A stretch of 64,000 bases of DNA from Eucommia ulmoides (taxonomy: Eukaryota; Streptophyta; Magnoliopsida; Garryales; Eucommiaceae). Every line of letters begins with the position of its first letter. Positions within the stretch are counted from its first letter, which is position 1. This document shows positions 1 to 10,891 of the stretch, piece by piece. Made by a program: the position numbers and the translations under genes. Under the pieces are notes generated by a model, which worked only from the letters and a program-made list of their open reading frames with translations, made no database searches and was not told the DNA's origin. The stretch covers positions 11,810,240-11,874,239 of the forward strand of contig CM028338.1 in NCBI GenBank assembly GCA_016647705.1. The letters run 5' to 3'.

Positions 1-363
1 ATTACCTTACCTAGGATTCCGCCTCATGTTTTCCCCAAATCAAGTTCTGGATTCCTCATTTTTTTCATAAACTTGTTACTGAATAATCGACGTCAAATCG
101 TTCAGATAATTATACACTGAGTCTATATGATCGTGCAATTTAGGATCAAAATAATTTTTACCTAATCGACATGCTAAGCACACAAAACACGCATGAATGG
201 CATCACCCCCGACCTCGATATATAATTAGAGGATAATTTTCATCATCAAAAAATGGCCCAGACGAACTCAACAACTCAACATGCAAATACAACTTCATTC
301 ATTAACATATCTACACTAAATCTAAACACTAGCATACATGAACTAAATAAACATTACACATGC

Positions 364-366
<3 letters not shown>

Positions 367-406
<40 letters not shown>
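367..406 (+). repeat. Poly(A) run of 40
   Basis: An uninterrupted run of 40 A inside the 3' untranslated part of Gypsy fossil E. On the coding strand of E it is poly(T). There is no target duplication or LINE/SINE body next to it, so it is read as a simple repeat and not as a retroposon tail. Confidence 0.85.
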
Positions 407-408
<2 letters not shown>

Positions 409-948
409 AGAAATTAAAATCTAAATCACATATTAAAACTTCTACAAAGCATAAAATTAACATACATAAACATCCTTTACAAAAACTAAACATTTCTAGT
501 GCAATATTAATACATCAAAATATTGTTCATCCTTCTTTACCAAAAACAAAATTGAATGAACGTTCCCCCCCAAACTTAAACAAGGTAGTGTCCTCACTGT
601 CTAAGCAGAGAACCCAATACAGGATATAACAATGATAAGAAAATTTTGGTTTCGAACACATACCTAGGAAGTAAGACTTAAAATTCTCAACCCCTACCAT
701 TCACTAGGAGGAATGTCATCACCATCGCTATTTCGACGGAAAGGGAATGGTGGCGGTTGCAACTCATGCGGGTGGAATTGTGGTACTGGCGGATAGAGAT
801 TCATGTCGATGCCAATGCGCTTGCATATAAGCCGTTGGATCTGATCATGCTGCCGTGAGTACTGGTCCATGAAAATCCAGATACCAGTAATGTCATTCCG
901 GATGTTGTACTAATCATGACAGAGAACACAAATATCAGTCCAGAGATC

Positions 949-2000
949 CTAGATATCTGGATGTGGCGTGTCTATCAGGCGACTGGAGGACTCCAGAACT
1001 TGGGCCTCAGACGGCCCTGCCTCCTCCTTTACTTCTTGCGCAGCCAGGCCCTGGGCTCCGTCCTTCCACATTCTTGGAATGGTGGCGAGATCAAGGGGAG
1101 TAATTGAGGGCCACGGACTATCCCCTATGGTCACCACTCCGGCGCGCTTGAAAATCTCTATCAACAACGGTGGAAAGGGGTAGCCAGCTTTTTTTATTCG
1201 AACGACATGCATAATTGACGAGTAGAAATGGAGTCCGACATTAAATGGATTTTCTCTCTGAATGGCATACTGTATGATGGCTCTCTCATTCGAAACGTCT
1301 AAAAAATGAGAAGTAGGTAGTAGGCTTCCACAAATGAAGTAGTGCCATATTTTTGGCACCCGATTCAAGAACTTTGTTGGGAAGGTGGCTTGACTCGGCC
1401 ATATGATAGTTCACTGGACATCGCCCATAGTTAGGGCCCAGATAATTTTCTCAACGCTTGGCTCATACCCTAGTGATGGCTCCAGCAGCCCTAATCCCAA
1501 TACTTCAATGAATTTTCCGGGACTAAACATGATAATGTGATTGCAGGCCTTTGTCCGGTTTTCTTCAGCTTTAATGATATTTGCGTAGAATTCCTAGAGT
1601 AATAAGACTTCACCGAGGAGAGTTGATTGATAGAATTGATCCCAACCTCGGCTTCAAATAACATCCTTGAATTCCACCGGTAGATCATCCAATGGGCCAA
1701 ATCCTCTTTCTTTAATGCACGTTCTTCTGAACTTATGTCAATTGAAATTCTCTTCTACATTTTTGGAAACAAAATGGGAAGAATCATAATCACTAGCCGA
1801 TTCGAATCCTTCCCCCATAACCTTTTGGAAGCAATGTGTTTCAGCATTATCCCTTGCAAGCACAATCGCAAACACGACAACGAAATCATAACAGAACAAC
1901 ACAAAATAGCCCCACACATCTAAGCTGATAAGAACACAACTCAAAAGAAAGACACGCACACCAATGCAACTAATTGTCGAAATAACATTCATCACCAAAA
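949..2000 (-). pseudogene. Accessory ORF, putative plant transposon protein family (Gypsy E)
   Basis: The clearest part is a 139-codon open stretch (949-1368) with the typical pattern of this plant family: W-x-F-I then LLPTSH, a middle block ending in NVGLHFYSSI, then PPLLIEIFKRAGV. Pfam has a family for this domain (putative plant transposon protein, PF20167, named from memory). Its function is unknown. Weaker open pieces continue up to about 2000. It lies downstream of pol, the place where Athila and other Gypsy elements carry an envelope-like or extra ORF. I see no signal peptide or membrane segment in it. Homologous stretches are at 46603-47049 (Gypsy D) and 9408-9967 (Copia). Fossil; start uncertain. 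Confidence 0.6.
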
Positions 2001-2399
2001 ATTAAACCAAAATCCCAAAATATGAATGAAAATTGCGAAAAAATAGGGTCTAGGGTTTAGGAAATAAACAAAATTCAACCAATTGCTCAATGTATATGAA
2101 AATCATCCCATATGTTCATCATAAACATAACATATAAGTTAAATAACACTTCCTTGATGGTAGAAATCGGATCAAATATCGCGAAATTGGAAGAGATCAC
2201 TCGTTCAGTTCTTGAACCCTAGAATTCAAAAAATGCTTGAAGAATGGGTTTTTGGTGGATGAAATTAGTGAAATTCTAAAATTTGGTAAGTGGAAGGATG
2301 AAATTTGAGATTGGAATGAACTTGGAAGTAAGAAATTTGAGAGTTTTGGGAGTTTTTTAGGTTGGTTTTTGGGTTCTATGAAGCATCGGGCCATTAATT

Positions 2400-2560
2400 C
2401 GAACAGATATATCACCGTCGCGGTAGTGGGATCACCGCTACTGCAGTGGGAGCTCCTTTTTTAAACTCTGAAGCCTGAAGTTTCACCACTGCAGTGGTGA
2501 AGCATTTTGATCGACTTGGTCATTCCCAGCATTTTCACCGCCGCGGCGGTGAGTTTTTTG
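2400..2560 (-). promoter_or_regulatory. Palindrome cluster ahead of the accessory ORF
   Basis: Three GC-rich inverted repeats lie within 160 bp of AT-rich DNA. CACCGCCGCGGCGGTGA is near 2535, CACCACTGCAGTGGTGAAG is near 2487, and CACCGCTACTGCAGTGGG is near 2433. All share TCACC...GGTGA-type flanks with a different core. They lie between the end of pol and the accessory ORF of element E. Similar palindromes stand upstream of TATA boxes in the LTRs of this window. A promoter or enhancer role is inference; only the palindromes are seen. Confidence 0.45.
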
Positions 2561-2989
2561 CTTGTTTCTTTTGATTTCCCCATGTTTTCACAAAAATGCT
2601 CCACACCATTTGCTTCCACTTCTCTAACTCAACATTTTTAAGCACAAAACTCAACCCCGAGTATCCATAATCCTTAATTGACATCCAATCAAGTTCTGAG
2701 ACCATTACAATCTCCAAAAAGTAACTAGTACAAAAGTCGGGAAAGTTTCATACCCTCCAGTATATATAAAAAACGTGCTTGATTTAATGTCCCTAGGTGG
2801 AGCTTGTGAATTTCAGCTCAACCATCAACGAGGGAGACATTCTCTATAACTCGTGTTCAGTTTTCGAAGTAAACACGAGCCGAACGAAAATAGTTGCTTG
2901 ATCTGGAATGTGCTGGACTACCGAGACTTTAACTTTTTCAGAAAGATCCTACGCCATGAATTAAATAACAAAATTTGCTTGATCGAGCT

Positions 2990-3793
2990 GAACTCTCTCC
3001 TGACTATCTTCTTATCATGCCACCTCTTCATTTTGTCTTTGTAGAGCTTGGCATTTTCATAAGTTTCATGCCAGAATTCCTCAATTTTATTAAGTTGGAA
3101 GAGACGTTAAGCACCAGAAGCTTTTAGGTCAAGGTTAAGCTGCTTAATCGCCTAGAATACATGGTGTTCTAATTCGAAGGGCAAGTGACACGCTTTTCAA
3201 GACACCAATCGATATGACGACATACCGATTGGTGTCTTAAAAGCCGTGCGATATGCCCATAAAGCATCAACCAATTTAACCACCCAATCCTTGCGATTTG
3301 AATAAACAATTTTCTCCAAGATTTGCTTGATTTCCCTATTCAAAACTTCAACTTGGCCGTTTTCCTGAAGGTGGTATGGTAGCGCTACCTTGTGCCTAAC
3401 CCCATACTTGGTTTACAAAGTATTAAATATTTTATTGCAAAAATGGGCTCCTTCATCACTAACAATGGCCCAAGGAGTCCCGAACCGCGTCGTGATGTTT
3501 CTTTGAAGGAACTTGAGAACTACTTTAGCATTGTCGGAAGGCGTTGCCACAACCTCGACCCATTTAGACATGTAGTCCACTTCCAGTAGAATATACTCCG
3601 GGCCAAATAATGGCATAAACGGCCCCATGATATCTATCCCCCATACATCAAATAACTCCATCTCAAGAATTGATATCAATGGAAATTCATGCCTTCTCGA
3701 AATGTTACCCACTATTCGGCATCGATCATAGGTTTTTACAAATATATAAAAATCTTTAAACAAGAATGGCCAAAAAAAACCTGACTGAAGCAC
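2990..3793 (-). pseudogene. Gypsy integrase and pol C-terminus, fossil
   Basis: A 126-codon open stretch (3413-3793) carries the Athila-type integrase core. It has a wording close to FDVWGIDIMGPF around the first catalytic Asp, then YMSKWVE, and further on SDEGAHFCN around the second Asp. The zinc-binding N-terminal part with NISRR lies just upstream. The remaining pol C-terminus, including the usual ELEH and WHDK-like signatures, can be recognised down to about 2990. In an active element this protein would insert cDNA into chromosomal DNA. It is the 3' end of pol of element E; the accessory ORF lies downstream. Fossil. Confidence 0.8.
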
Positions 3794-3833
3794 TTTTGCG
3801 GCGTCTGAGTCGTGCTAAAGTGACTGCCACAAG

Positions 3834-4385
3834 GTAATGAATGGCAAAGATTGACAAGTGAATACATTAATACCGAACAAGTAAAAATTTGTCCGAAACC
3901 CGCCTGCTCACTTCAAGTAGCATAAAATAATGCTAACTTGATTTCACTTAATTCATGCATTTGGCTTAGCAACAATGGTTTGGAATTTTTTTAATTGGCT
4001 ATGGTTTTAATATATGTTCAGAATTGAAAATATTATCGGCTTCGACAAGGAAATGAAGGATAAAATTTTCAGGTTAGCTACAAAGGTTCAAGCGAAAAAA
4101 ATTGAAGGCCTAAATCATGCCTCCATAATTACCTTACCTAGGATTCCACCTAAAGTTTTTCCTAAATCAAGTTCTAGATTCCTCATTTATTTCATGAACT
4201 TATTACTAAATAATCGGCGTCAAATCGTTCAGATAATTATACACTGAGTCTATATGATCGTGCGATTTAGGATCAAAATAATTTTTACCTAATCGATATG
4301 CTAAGCACACAAAACACACATGAATGACATCACCTCCAACCTCGATATACAATTAGGGGATAATTTTCATCATTGGAAAATGGCC
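3834..4385 (-). repeat. Second copy of Athila-like 3' untranslated segment
   Basis: Positions 4128-4385 closely repeat 1-255 in the same orientation. The whole segment 3834-4385 also matches the 3' untranslated part of element D around 45480-46030, with shared wording such as AATCGGCGTCAAATCG. On the minus strand it directly precedes the integrase of E, so two related Gypsy copies, or one rearranged copy, abut here. It ends where the Sirevirus-like LTR of element Z begins. Confidence 0.7.
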
Positions 4386-5528
4386 CAAACACTTTCTATT
4401 GGCGTCAATTAAAAGTGATATTATTGTTTATATTTTGACAGGAGATTATATTCAAGTTCTTAATCTAAAGTGCTTGCTATTGGCATCACCAGTTTGAGTT
4501 CTTATTACAAAATCATTCTTGTCTTTGGTGCTTCCTGGTGAGATCCTTCCAAGTCTTGTTATTTGTTTTCTAAGATATATGTATATATATTGAATGTTTA
4601 GTTTAGAATTTCTTAGAAAATCGTTTTGAGTTTAAAATCTTGAAAATCTTTTAAACGGTTTTGCTTGATTATCAGATTATGTGCTTAATTTGTGTTACCC
4701 ACTTTATTATTTAATCATATTTTATTTAAATTACATTTTATATATCATGAAGTAATTATTTGTATCATTAATTAGATATATTTACATTAAGGTGGTAGAA
4801 GCTCATTGTGGGAAGAAACTTGCAATTTTTGGTATTTATGAGTTTGAATGGATTAAACATGTTTGGAACGGTGTCTAGTTAGGATAGTTAGAATATTTTT
4901 CTCTGGAAAAAGATTAGGATTTGATCTTTGTCCTCCAAAAAGGTTATATTATTCATTTTCCTTAGAAATAACTAGGTTTTGATCCTTCCAGCAATAGAAT
5001 TGAGTGACTGTAACAGTTCATCCGAAGCTTGCAAAAAAGATAAGTGTAAAAGTGTAAGGGAGAGGTAGGTTTGATCTTTATCCTGTTAAAAGGATTAGGT
5101 TTTGATTATTCCTGTAATAGAATTAGATTAGTCTTGAGCCTGGTAAAAGGATATGGTTCTTCCTAAGCTTGCGAAAAAAATAATTGTAAAGGTTGATTAT
5201 GAGCCTGTGAAAAGAATCAATATTGTAAGGATTTAGTTCTAACCTCGGAAAGGAATCAGGGGTTTAGTGGATTGCGAATCTCTGTGGAGCTCGGGGGACT
5301 AGATGTAGGTAAGAGTATCTTACCAAACCATAATATATTGTTGTTTGAGGCATTACTTATTTTCTTATGTTATGTTTGGGAGTGCATTTAGAAGTAAACA
5401 CATTTGCGCTGCGTACACATGGTAACAATTGATTTCGAAAAATTGATTATTTGTGTATAAAAGACTTAATTGTTTAAATTTAGTAACTACCTAATTCACC
5501 CCCTCTTAGGTAGATCTCCGGACCAACA
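4386..5528 (+). repeat. 5' LTR (partial) of Copia Z
   Basis: AT-rich DNA ending in CACCCCCTCTTAGGTAGATC and CCAACA, immediately followed by a tRNA-iMet-type primer site. Its middle (about 4990-5270) repeats phrases like AGGTTTTGATCCTTCC and CCTGTAAAAGGAT. This resembles, in opposite sense, the R/U5 part of the minus-strand LTRs at 6099, 12056, 24324 and 58156. The U3 end is not present. Confidence 0.65.
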
Positions 5529-5530
5529 AT

Positions 5531-5542
5531 TGGTAGCAGAGT
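5531..5542 (+). other. Primer-binding site, tRNA-iMet type (Copia Z)
   Basis: TGGTAGCAGAGT follows the LTR end by two bases. It matches, with one difference, the TGGTATCAGAGC complementary to the 3' end of plant initiator tRNA-Met. This sets the plus orientation of Z. Confidence 0.7.
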
Positions 5543-5586
5543 TGATTCTAGCTCAATAGGCTCAACATCTTAGCCAAACCGATTAC

Positions 5587-6098
5587 GTGACACACACAAT
5601 AGATAGCTTTTTTTCCTCTCTTGAAAATGATAGATCAATATATGGTAATCTTATTTATTATTCTTGGGGCATTAGTAGTAGTGATGGAGATGATGATAAT
5701 GAAAATATCCATACTGTCATGGAAAAATTACTTGCTCTTACACTACTTTTGTCTAAAGAAAACCTGAGTTTAAAAAGTGATTCTTTTGAAAATAGAAGAA
5801 AAATTATTCAAAAATCTAAAATACGTCTAGATGACTATTGTAGAACAAAATAGTTTTCGAATGTTGTTTTTTAAACAAATATTTTGCTCTCTAAAGTAGA
5901 TGTTCTTGAAAATGAAACTAGTGTCTTAAAAAATAAAAATAAAAAATTGACATGGTTTCCAAGCAAAGGTCAGATCTTGAATTAAATATTGATTTACTTA
6001 AAAAAAAAAATTAAATAATCAAAATTTGACCTCAAGTCTATTTTAAGAGGAACTGAAATGTTTCTTCATTTTTTAAAATAATCTATGGAAGTGGATAT
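5587..6098 (+). pseudogene. Copia gag fragment (Z)
   Basis: The open stretch at 5587-5853 (88 codons) is acidic then Lys-rich, with a coiled-coil-like tail. It has the look of the middle of Sirevirus gag, as in the gag at 10892-12032. It is cut at 6098 by the insertion of the minus-strand element 6099-13499. Fossil; weakly diagnostic alone, supported by the primer site just upstream. Confidence 0.5.
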
Positions 6099-8191
6099 TG
6101 TTGGCCTAGCAGAATACCCAAGAGGGGGGATGAATTGGGTATTTAAAAATTTTATCCGAATAAAATTTCAATAAATCAAATAATTAATTTAATCCTAAAT
6201 TAGTTATTATCTTTATATCACAGTGGAATTAATTAATCAACTAGGTGTACACCTAAACAACAAAAATAGCAAAGCAAATATTGCAGCACACTATGATATG
6301 TCCTGCTTCACTAATCTACTCTTGGCTAGTCCAGTCCTCCGAGCCCCACAAAGATTGGCACCCACTAAAAGTCAATATTCCTTTATAGATAGGAACCAAA
6401 CCCTTACACGGATTCTTTTAGAGGCTCATAATCAACCTTTACAAAATCCTTTTCCCAGGCTAAGGAATAACCTTTACTTTTTACAGGTTAAAGAATAACC
6501 TAATTCTTTTTAACACTAAGGCCAAAGAATCAAAACCTCACCAATCACTCCAAACATTCTTTTACCCAGTAAGGATTGAACTATTACAAAAATTACTCAG
6601 AACACAATTCTATCCAGGAGGAATCACTACCTTAATCTCTTTATAGGAAGAGACTGAAACCCAGCTACGCTTTGATTAAATACCCCCAATGGTATTTAAT
6701 ACGTCACACTACTCACTAATACAAATTGATAAGCAAAATATCTCACTCGGGAGCTTCTACCACCCCAGATAAATAATAGCTCGATTAATATCCCAAATTT
6801 ATTGATAGAAAAATGTGAGATTGAAAATCTAATTTTAAACAAGATATGGGTAGCAAATAAATGAGCACGTAATCAGATTCAAGAAATTATTTATAAAAAA
6901 TTTCTTCAATAAAAATCAGAAACAATTTCTAAGATTAATTTCCAAAAGATAAACAGATAATGCAATAATAGAATAGAATTGAAAAGATCTCACCCGGAAT
7001 CCACATAAAGAATAATTAGAACGATGTAACTTCAAATCCAGTAGTAGCTAAGACTAATAGCAATTGATCTTCAAGATCACCTCTCGGAATAGCTCACACA
7101 ATATCTCTAAATAATAACTCTTATAAAAGATGACAAATGATCTTAACTCTTTTTCCTCTCTTGATATTGATTGATCATTAGTCTATATATGAAAAACGTA
7201 GGTCTTTATATAGGATAATGAAATCAGCCTTCTAACAGGTAGTTCCCATATCTCATAACAATTAAATGCTCTATTAGACCCCATATATCATTATGACTTC
7301 ATTTTGTCTCAATACAATTAATAATAGCTTTTAAAACTTTCAATTAAGCCCCCCCACATATTTCTCATTCTTAATTAATTAGAATAAAATCAATTTTATG
7401 TACCAAATTGAGAAACATTAAAAATTAATGAACCAAATCAATAGGATTTAAATATTAGGTGAAGCATATCTTAAATATAATAATATCTCTGAAATCTCTC
7501 TCAAATCCCAACAAAAATAGTTACTTTTGGATATAATCTCGGAATAAACAAAATCTTGAAAAAGTGCGTCTGGTCGACCGGTTAGTCGACTGCCTTATTC
7601 GGGATGTAGCCAAGCCATCGCTGCAGCTTTCATAGGTCGACCTGTCTATCGACTTGGAGATTCAGAAAGTTCGTTTTGCCTTCACCGGTCGACCTGCCTA
7701 CCTACTTAGAGATACAAGTTGTTTCTCCTATTTGGTCCGGTCGACCTATCAGTCGACTTACATCTGCTAGATCTAGTTTCTGAACTCATTTTTAACTTTT
7801 TCTCTTTTACATTTTTTCTCCTTTAACCATTTTCTTTTCTAAATATGCTCCACTAATCTTCTTACTTTCCATTTTAGTTAATTATAAATATTTTTTTTCA
7901 AACACACATAGGAGCAAATATTTACATCTTATCAAAACACACATAAATAACAAAAACTTTTTGTGTCATGTGTGTGTTCCTAATTGGGATATTAAGAGTT
8001 GAAATTTACCTGAGTTGTTTTCTCGAATTTCTTCAAACTCTTAATTCTTTATCATCTTCGATGTCATCATTTAACATCTATTTAATTTGTATCTTTATCA
8101 TTGGAACTTAAATAACTGAAACACTCAATTAAACCGTTAGTTCCACCAAAACATCAACACTTGATTGTTCATCAAAATCTTAGAATCAACA
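6099..8191 (-). repeat. 3' LTR of the pol-less Sirevirus-like element
   Basis: On the minus strand it starts TGTTGATTCTAAG (at 8191) and ends CCAACA (at 6099). It contains a palindrome array of GGTCGACC and GTCGAC type at about 7566-7760. A TATA-like CTATATAAAGA lies near 7200-7212, about 350-550 bp downstream of the array. Its end carries the Sirevirus-type CACCCCCCTCTTGGG motif. It pairs with the LTR at 12056-13499. Confidence 0.85.
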
Positions 8192-8206
8192 ATCTTCCCC
8201 TTTTTG
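8192..8206 (-). other. Polypurine tract
   Basis: Minus-strand AAAAAGGGGAAGAT stands directly before the LTR start TGTTGATT. It is preceded by GATGATGACAATT-type sequence as in Sireviruses. This would prime plus-strand DNA synthesis and fixes the LTR boundary at 8191/8192. Confidence 0.85.
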
Positions 8207-8795
8207 ATGATGACAATTAACTTTGATGTTTTCTTCAAAACAAAAATATAACCACACTTCCCCTGAATCCGAGGATGGGTGTTTTTTTAACTCTTTAAAG
8301 CATAGTAATGAAGATATTATAAAACAAACTCAATGAAGCACAAATTTAAAAAGAAATTAAGAATACTCCCCCTTAATAAAACATCACTAATTTCTCCCCC
8401 TTTGTCATCTTCAAAAAACAAAATTCAGAGAGGGGAAAACAGACATAGATAATTCACTCTAGGCATTCATATGATAAAAACATATTGGATTAACTTTTAA
8501 AAATTAAAACTCATTTGAATAAATTACTTCTTAAGCACAAAACATTAACACTAAAGATAGATATCAAACTTACTCAATCTTTGAGATAAATAATATCCAT
8601 AAATAAAATCATTTTCAACAAATACGATGTGGATCATCATTAGAAAAAAAAAATCTAACTAATTAGACCAAATCTAGGTAATTCATCAAAATCCAAACAC
8701 TAGCAGTCGAGTTAAACCAAATAACCTAGATTTACTATTACAGACCAAAAACGTAAATGTGGATCTTGTCTGAAAGGTAACACAAAAAATAAAGT

Positions 8796-10106
8796 CTAGT
8801 GAGGGCTCTGTCCAGAAAAGTGATAGTAACGTCCCATCAGACTAGTAGCTGGCTGCTGCGGATATGGAACACCTGGTTGAGTGATTGGTCCTAGAGTCAT
8901 CTGCTGATGAAATGGCGTTGACGGTCCTACTCCAGATAGCCCAACTCTAGATGGTCGTGCTCCTGAGGGTCCGACTGTAGTTGGTCCTCCAAAGGACTGC
9001 TGTGCTCCAAACATAGGATGTCTGAAAAAATGTGGTTGAGCATTATACTGCTGTTGGTGGCCATGATGAGATGACTACATAAACTGAAACAATTGTTCCA
9101 GATTTCCTGTGATTTTTTCGAACCCAGCTTCTATGTTCATATTCATCTGGACTATTTTATTTTCTATCCATGTTGTCTTCTCTTCCATTAAATCTGCATG
9201 TATTCTCAAATCATTAATTTGATCATGAAGAAAATCCATCTTCTGATATATGCTCATCTCTCCTTCATTTTCTTTTTCCTCTTCTACAGCCTGCATTCTC
9301 TGCCTTTTCTGAGTCCTCTTTTTCACCCATCTATTTCCTCTGAACTTATACCCCATCAACGAAACATTTTTCACATTGATCCATCCAGATGTGGTTGTCA
9401 AAAACATTTACTCATCAAGATCAATCATAACTCCAAAGTGATCAAATATCCTTTGGAGTGCATCAACATAGGGTAGTATTCCCAAGGGTTTTTGAACATG
9501 ATACTTCATGTGTTCCATCATCATGGGAGCCAAATCCAACTTCCTCCCTTCCACAATCTCATTCATCAAATAAAAATCAAAATCATTCATATTTGCATGA
9601 CTTTTTCCTCTAGGCACAACCAAATTGGTTAGCACCAAATGAAGGAATCGATGCTCAATGGACAATGATCCTGCTTTGTCTCCTTCTAAATCAAAATTTT
9701 CAGCAGTTGCCCTTCTATTGAAATCCAGTTAGGGGTATTGTGCGGAAATGCATCTCCTCTAGGTATTTCCAAAATATGACTTACTAATACCGCATCGAAA
9801 CGAATAACTTTTTCTTTAACAGAAGATGTAATCTTATGATTATTGTAGGTCATATTATTATAAAACATCTGTACCCATATCGGCATCCACTTATGTCTTT
9901 GGGTGACAAAATCAATCCATCCTAAATTCTTAAAATATGCTTTAATATCAATGTTTTTATCTTTCAACTCAACAAAATCAATAGGTTTGCAACCTGAAAC
10001 TCTATGATTAGCAAACTCATCATTGTATTTTTTTCACATCCTCTTTACTTCAAAAAAATACATTGTCAAATTTAGGCCTATTAGCACGATTCTCGATTCT
10101 AGACAT
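8796..10106 (-). pseudogene. Accessory ORF block, putative plant transposon protein family (Copia)
   Basis: Open stretches at 9686-9967, 9408-9665, 9075-9407 and 8796-9014 lie in order on the minus strand. A likely start MSRIENRANRPKF is at 10106. The second stretch has the family pattern: LVVPRG, then an acidic helix-like block, LAPMMMEHM, and GVMIDLDE. The third is highly charged and predicted coiled coil (QKMDFLHDQINDLR). The fourth is rich in Gly, Pro and Gln (72 codons), like a low-complexity tail. Function unknown. It sits where pol would be expected. The same domain family is found in Gypsy fossils E and D. Fossil. Confidence 0.6.
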
Positions 10107-10394
10107 TTTTCTCACACAATCTTAAGACCAATCAACCAAAAATAGCCCAACAATCTAAGGCCAAACATAAAAACCAATCGAAACCCTAGAATGGGAGAGG
10201 ACCAACCTGTTTCGCGAGAGAACACCCTCCAACACACAGATCCGAGCCTTAGACCTTTTGATTCAACCAAAAATTCTTTAAATTCGAGCCGAAATGGACT
10301 AATTTCGCGAAATTTAGGCTTGAACGAACTTGGGAGATGAAGGGTTTTGGAGAAAAGTGGTTTTAGGGTTAAGATGAAATGAAATAAAGAAGTC

Positions 10395-10500
10395 AGGATA
10401 TTTATATCCCGACAGGATCGGTCGGCCTCCCAATCGATAGATGAACCCAGAGTGACTCTAGGTATTCCAACCTGAAACCGTTAGTCGACTCATAAGTCGA
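10395..10500 (-). promoter_or_regulatory. Promoter-like region upstream of the Copia accessory ORF
   Basis: On the minus strand, GTCGAC palindromes (about 10500-10410) are followed by a perfect TATAAATA box at 10406-10399. A leader of about 290 bp with AACCCTAA (telo-box-like) follows, then the accessory ORF start at 10106. The layout copies the LTR layout of the same element (GTCGAC palindromes upstream of TATA). Promoter activity is inference; the boxes are seen. Confidence 0.5.
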
Positions 10501-10891
10501 CTGCTCACTCCTGATTTGTTTAATTTTGTGCATTTTAAACCTAATTTGATCCTCTTAGTTTAATTTTTACCACTTCTTTTTGATCCACATATGTTTTTTT
10601 TTTTTTAAAAAAAAATTTGCTCTCACACACACACACATATTGCAAACATCTAAATTTCAAAATGAACAGGCTCAGTCTCCCTAACAAAATTAATAAACTT
10701 AAACATTAAATTTTTTGATATACCTAGATCATGTTTGGGAGCAAGTGGTGTGTGTACGTTTGGTGGATTACTAATTTCTGATTTGGCATCCTTTGATTCC
10801 ACCAATGCTTGATTTTTCACCTTAATTTCTTCTTTCTTCAGAACAACAATTCTTTGAACCGATTCAGTAAGAACGTTTTTGCCTTTTTTTG

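Larger units (their letters stand above)
1..3830 (-). mobile_element. Athila-like Ty3/Gypsy fossil E, 3' portion
   Basis: Read on the minus strand, this holds in order a pol C-terminal part (integrase, about 3793-2990), a promoter-like spacer with palindromes (about 2560-2400), an accessory ORF (about 2000-949) and a 3' untranslated part (about 700-1) that runs off the window. The same order, pol then accessory ORF then 3' untranslated part, occurs in element D at 43474-57056. The family is judged from the integrase, which has the Athila/Calypso style, and from homology to D. It is incomplete: no LTR, gag or RT of this copy is visible. It is broken and old by eye; no age was computed. Confidence 0.75.

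Noticed and set aside
367-406. Poly(A) tail of a LINE or SINE
   Set aside because: No element body or target duplication; it sits inside a Gypsy untranslated part.
916-1183. Two plus-strand open frames of 63 and 71 codons
   Set aside because: They are antisense to the accessory ORF of Gypsy E, which has the recognisable protein pattern.
5531-5542. tRNA gene fragments at the TGGTATCAGAGC-like and TGGCGCC-like sites
   Set aside because: They are primer-binding sites next to LTR ends, 12-22 bp long; no tRNA cloverleaf is present.
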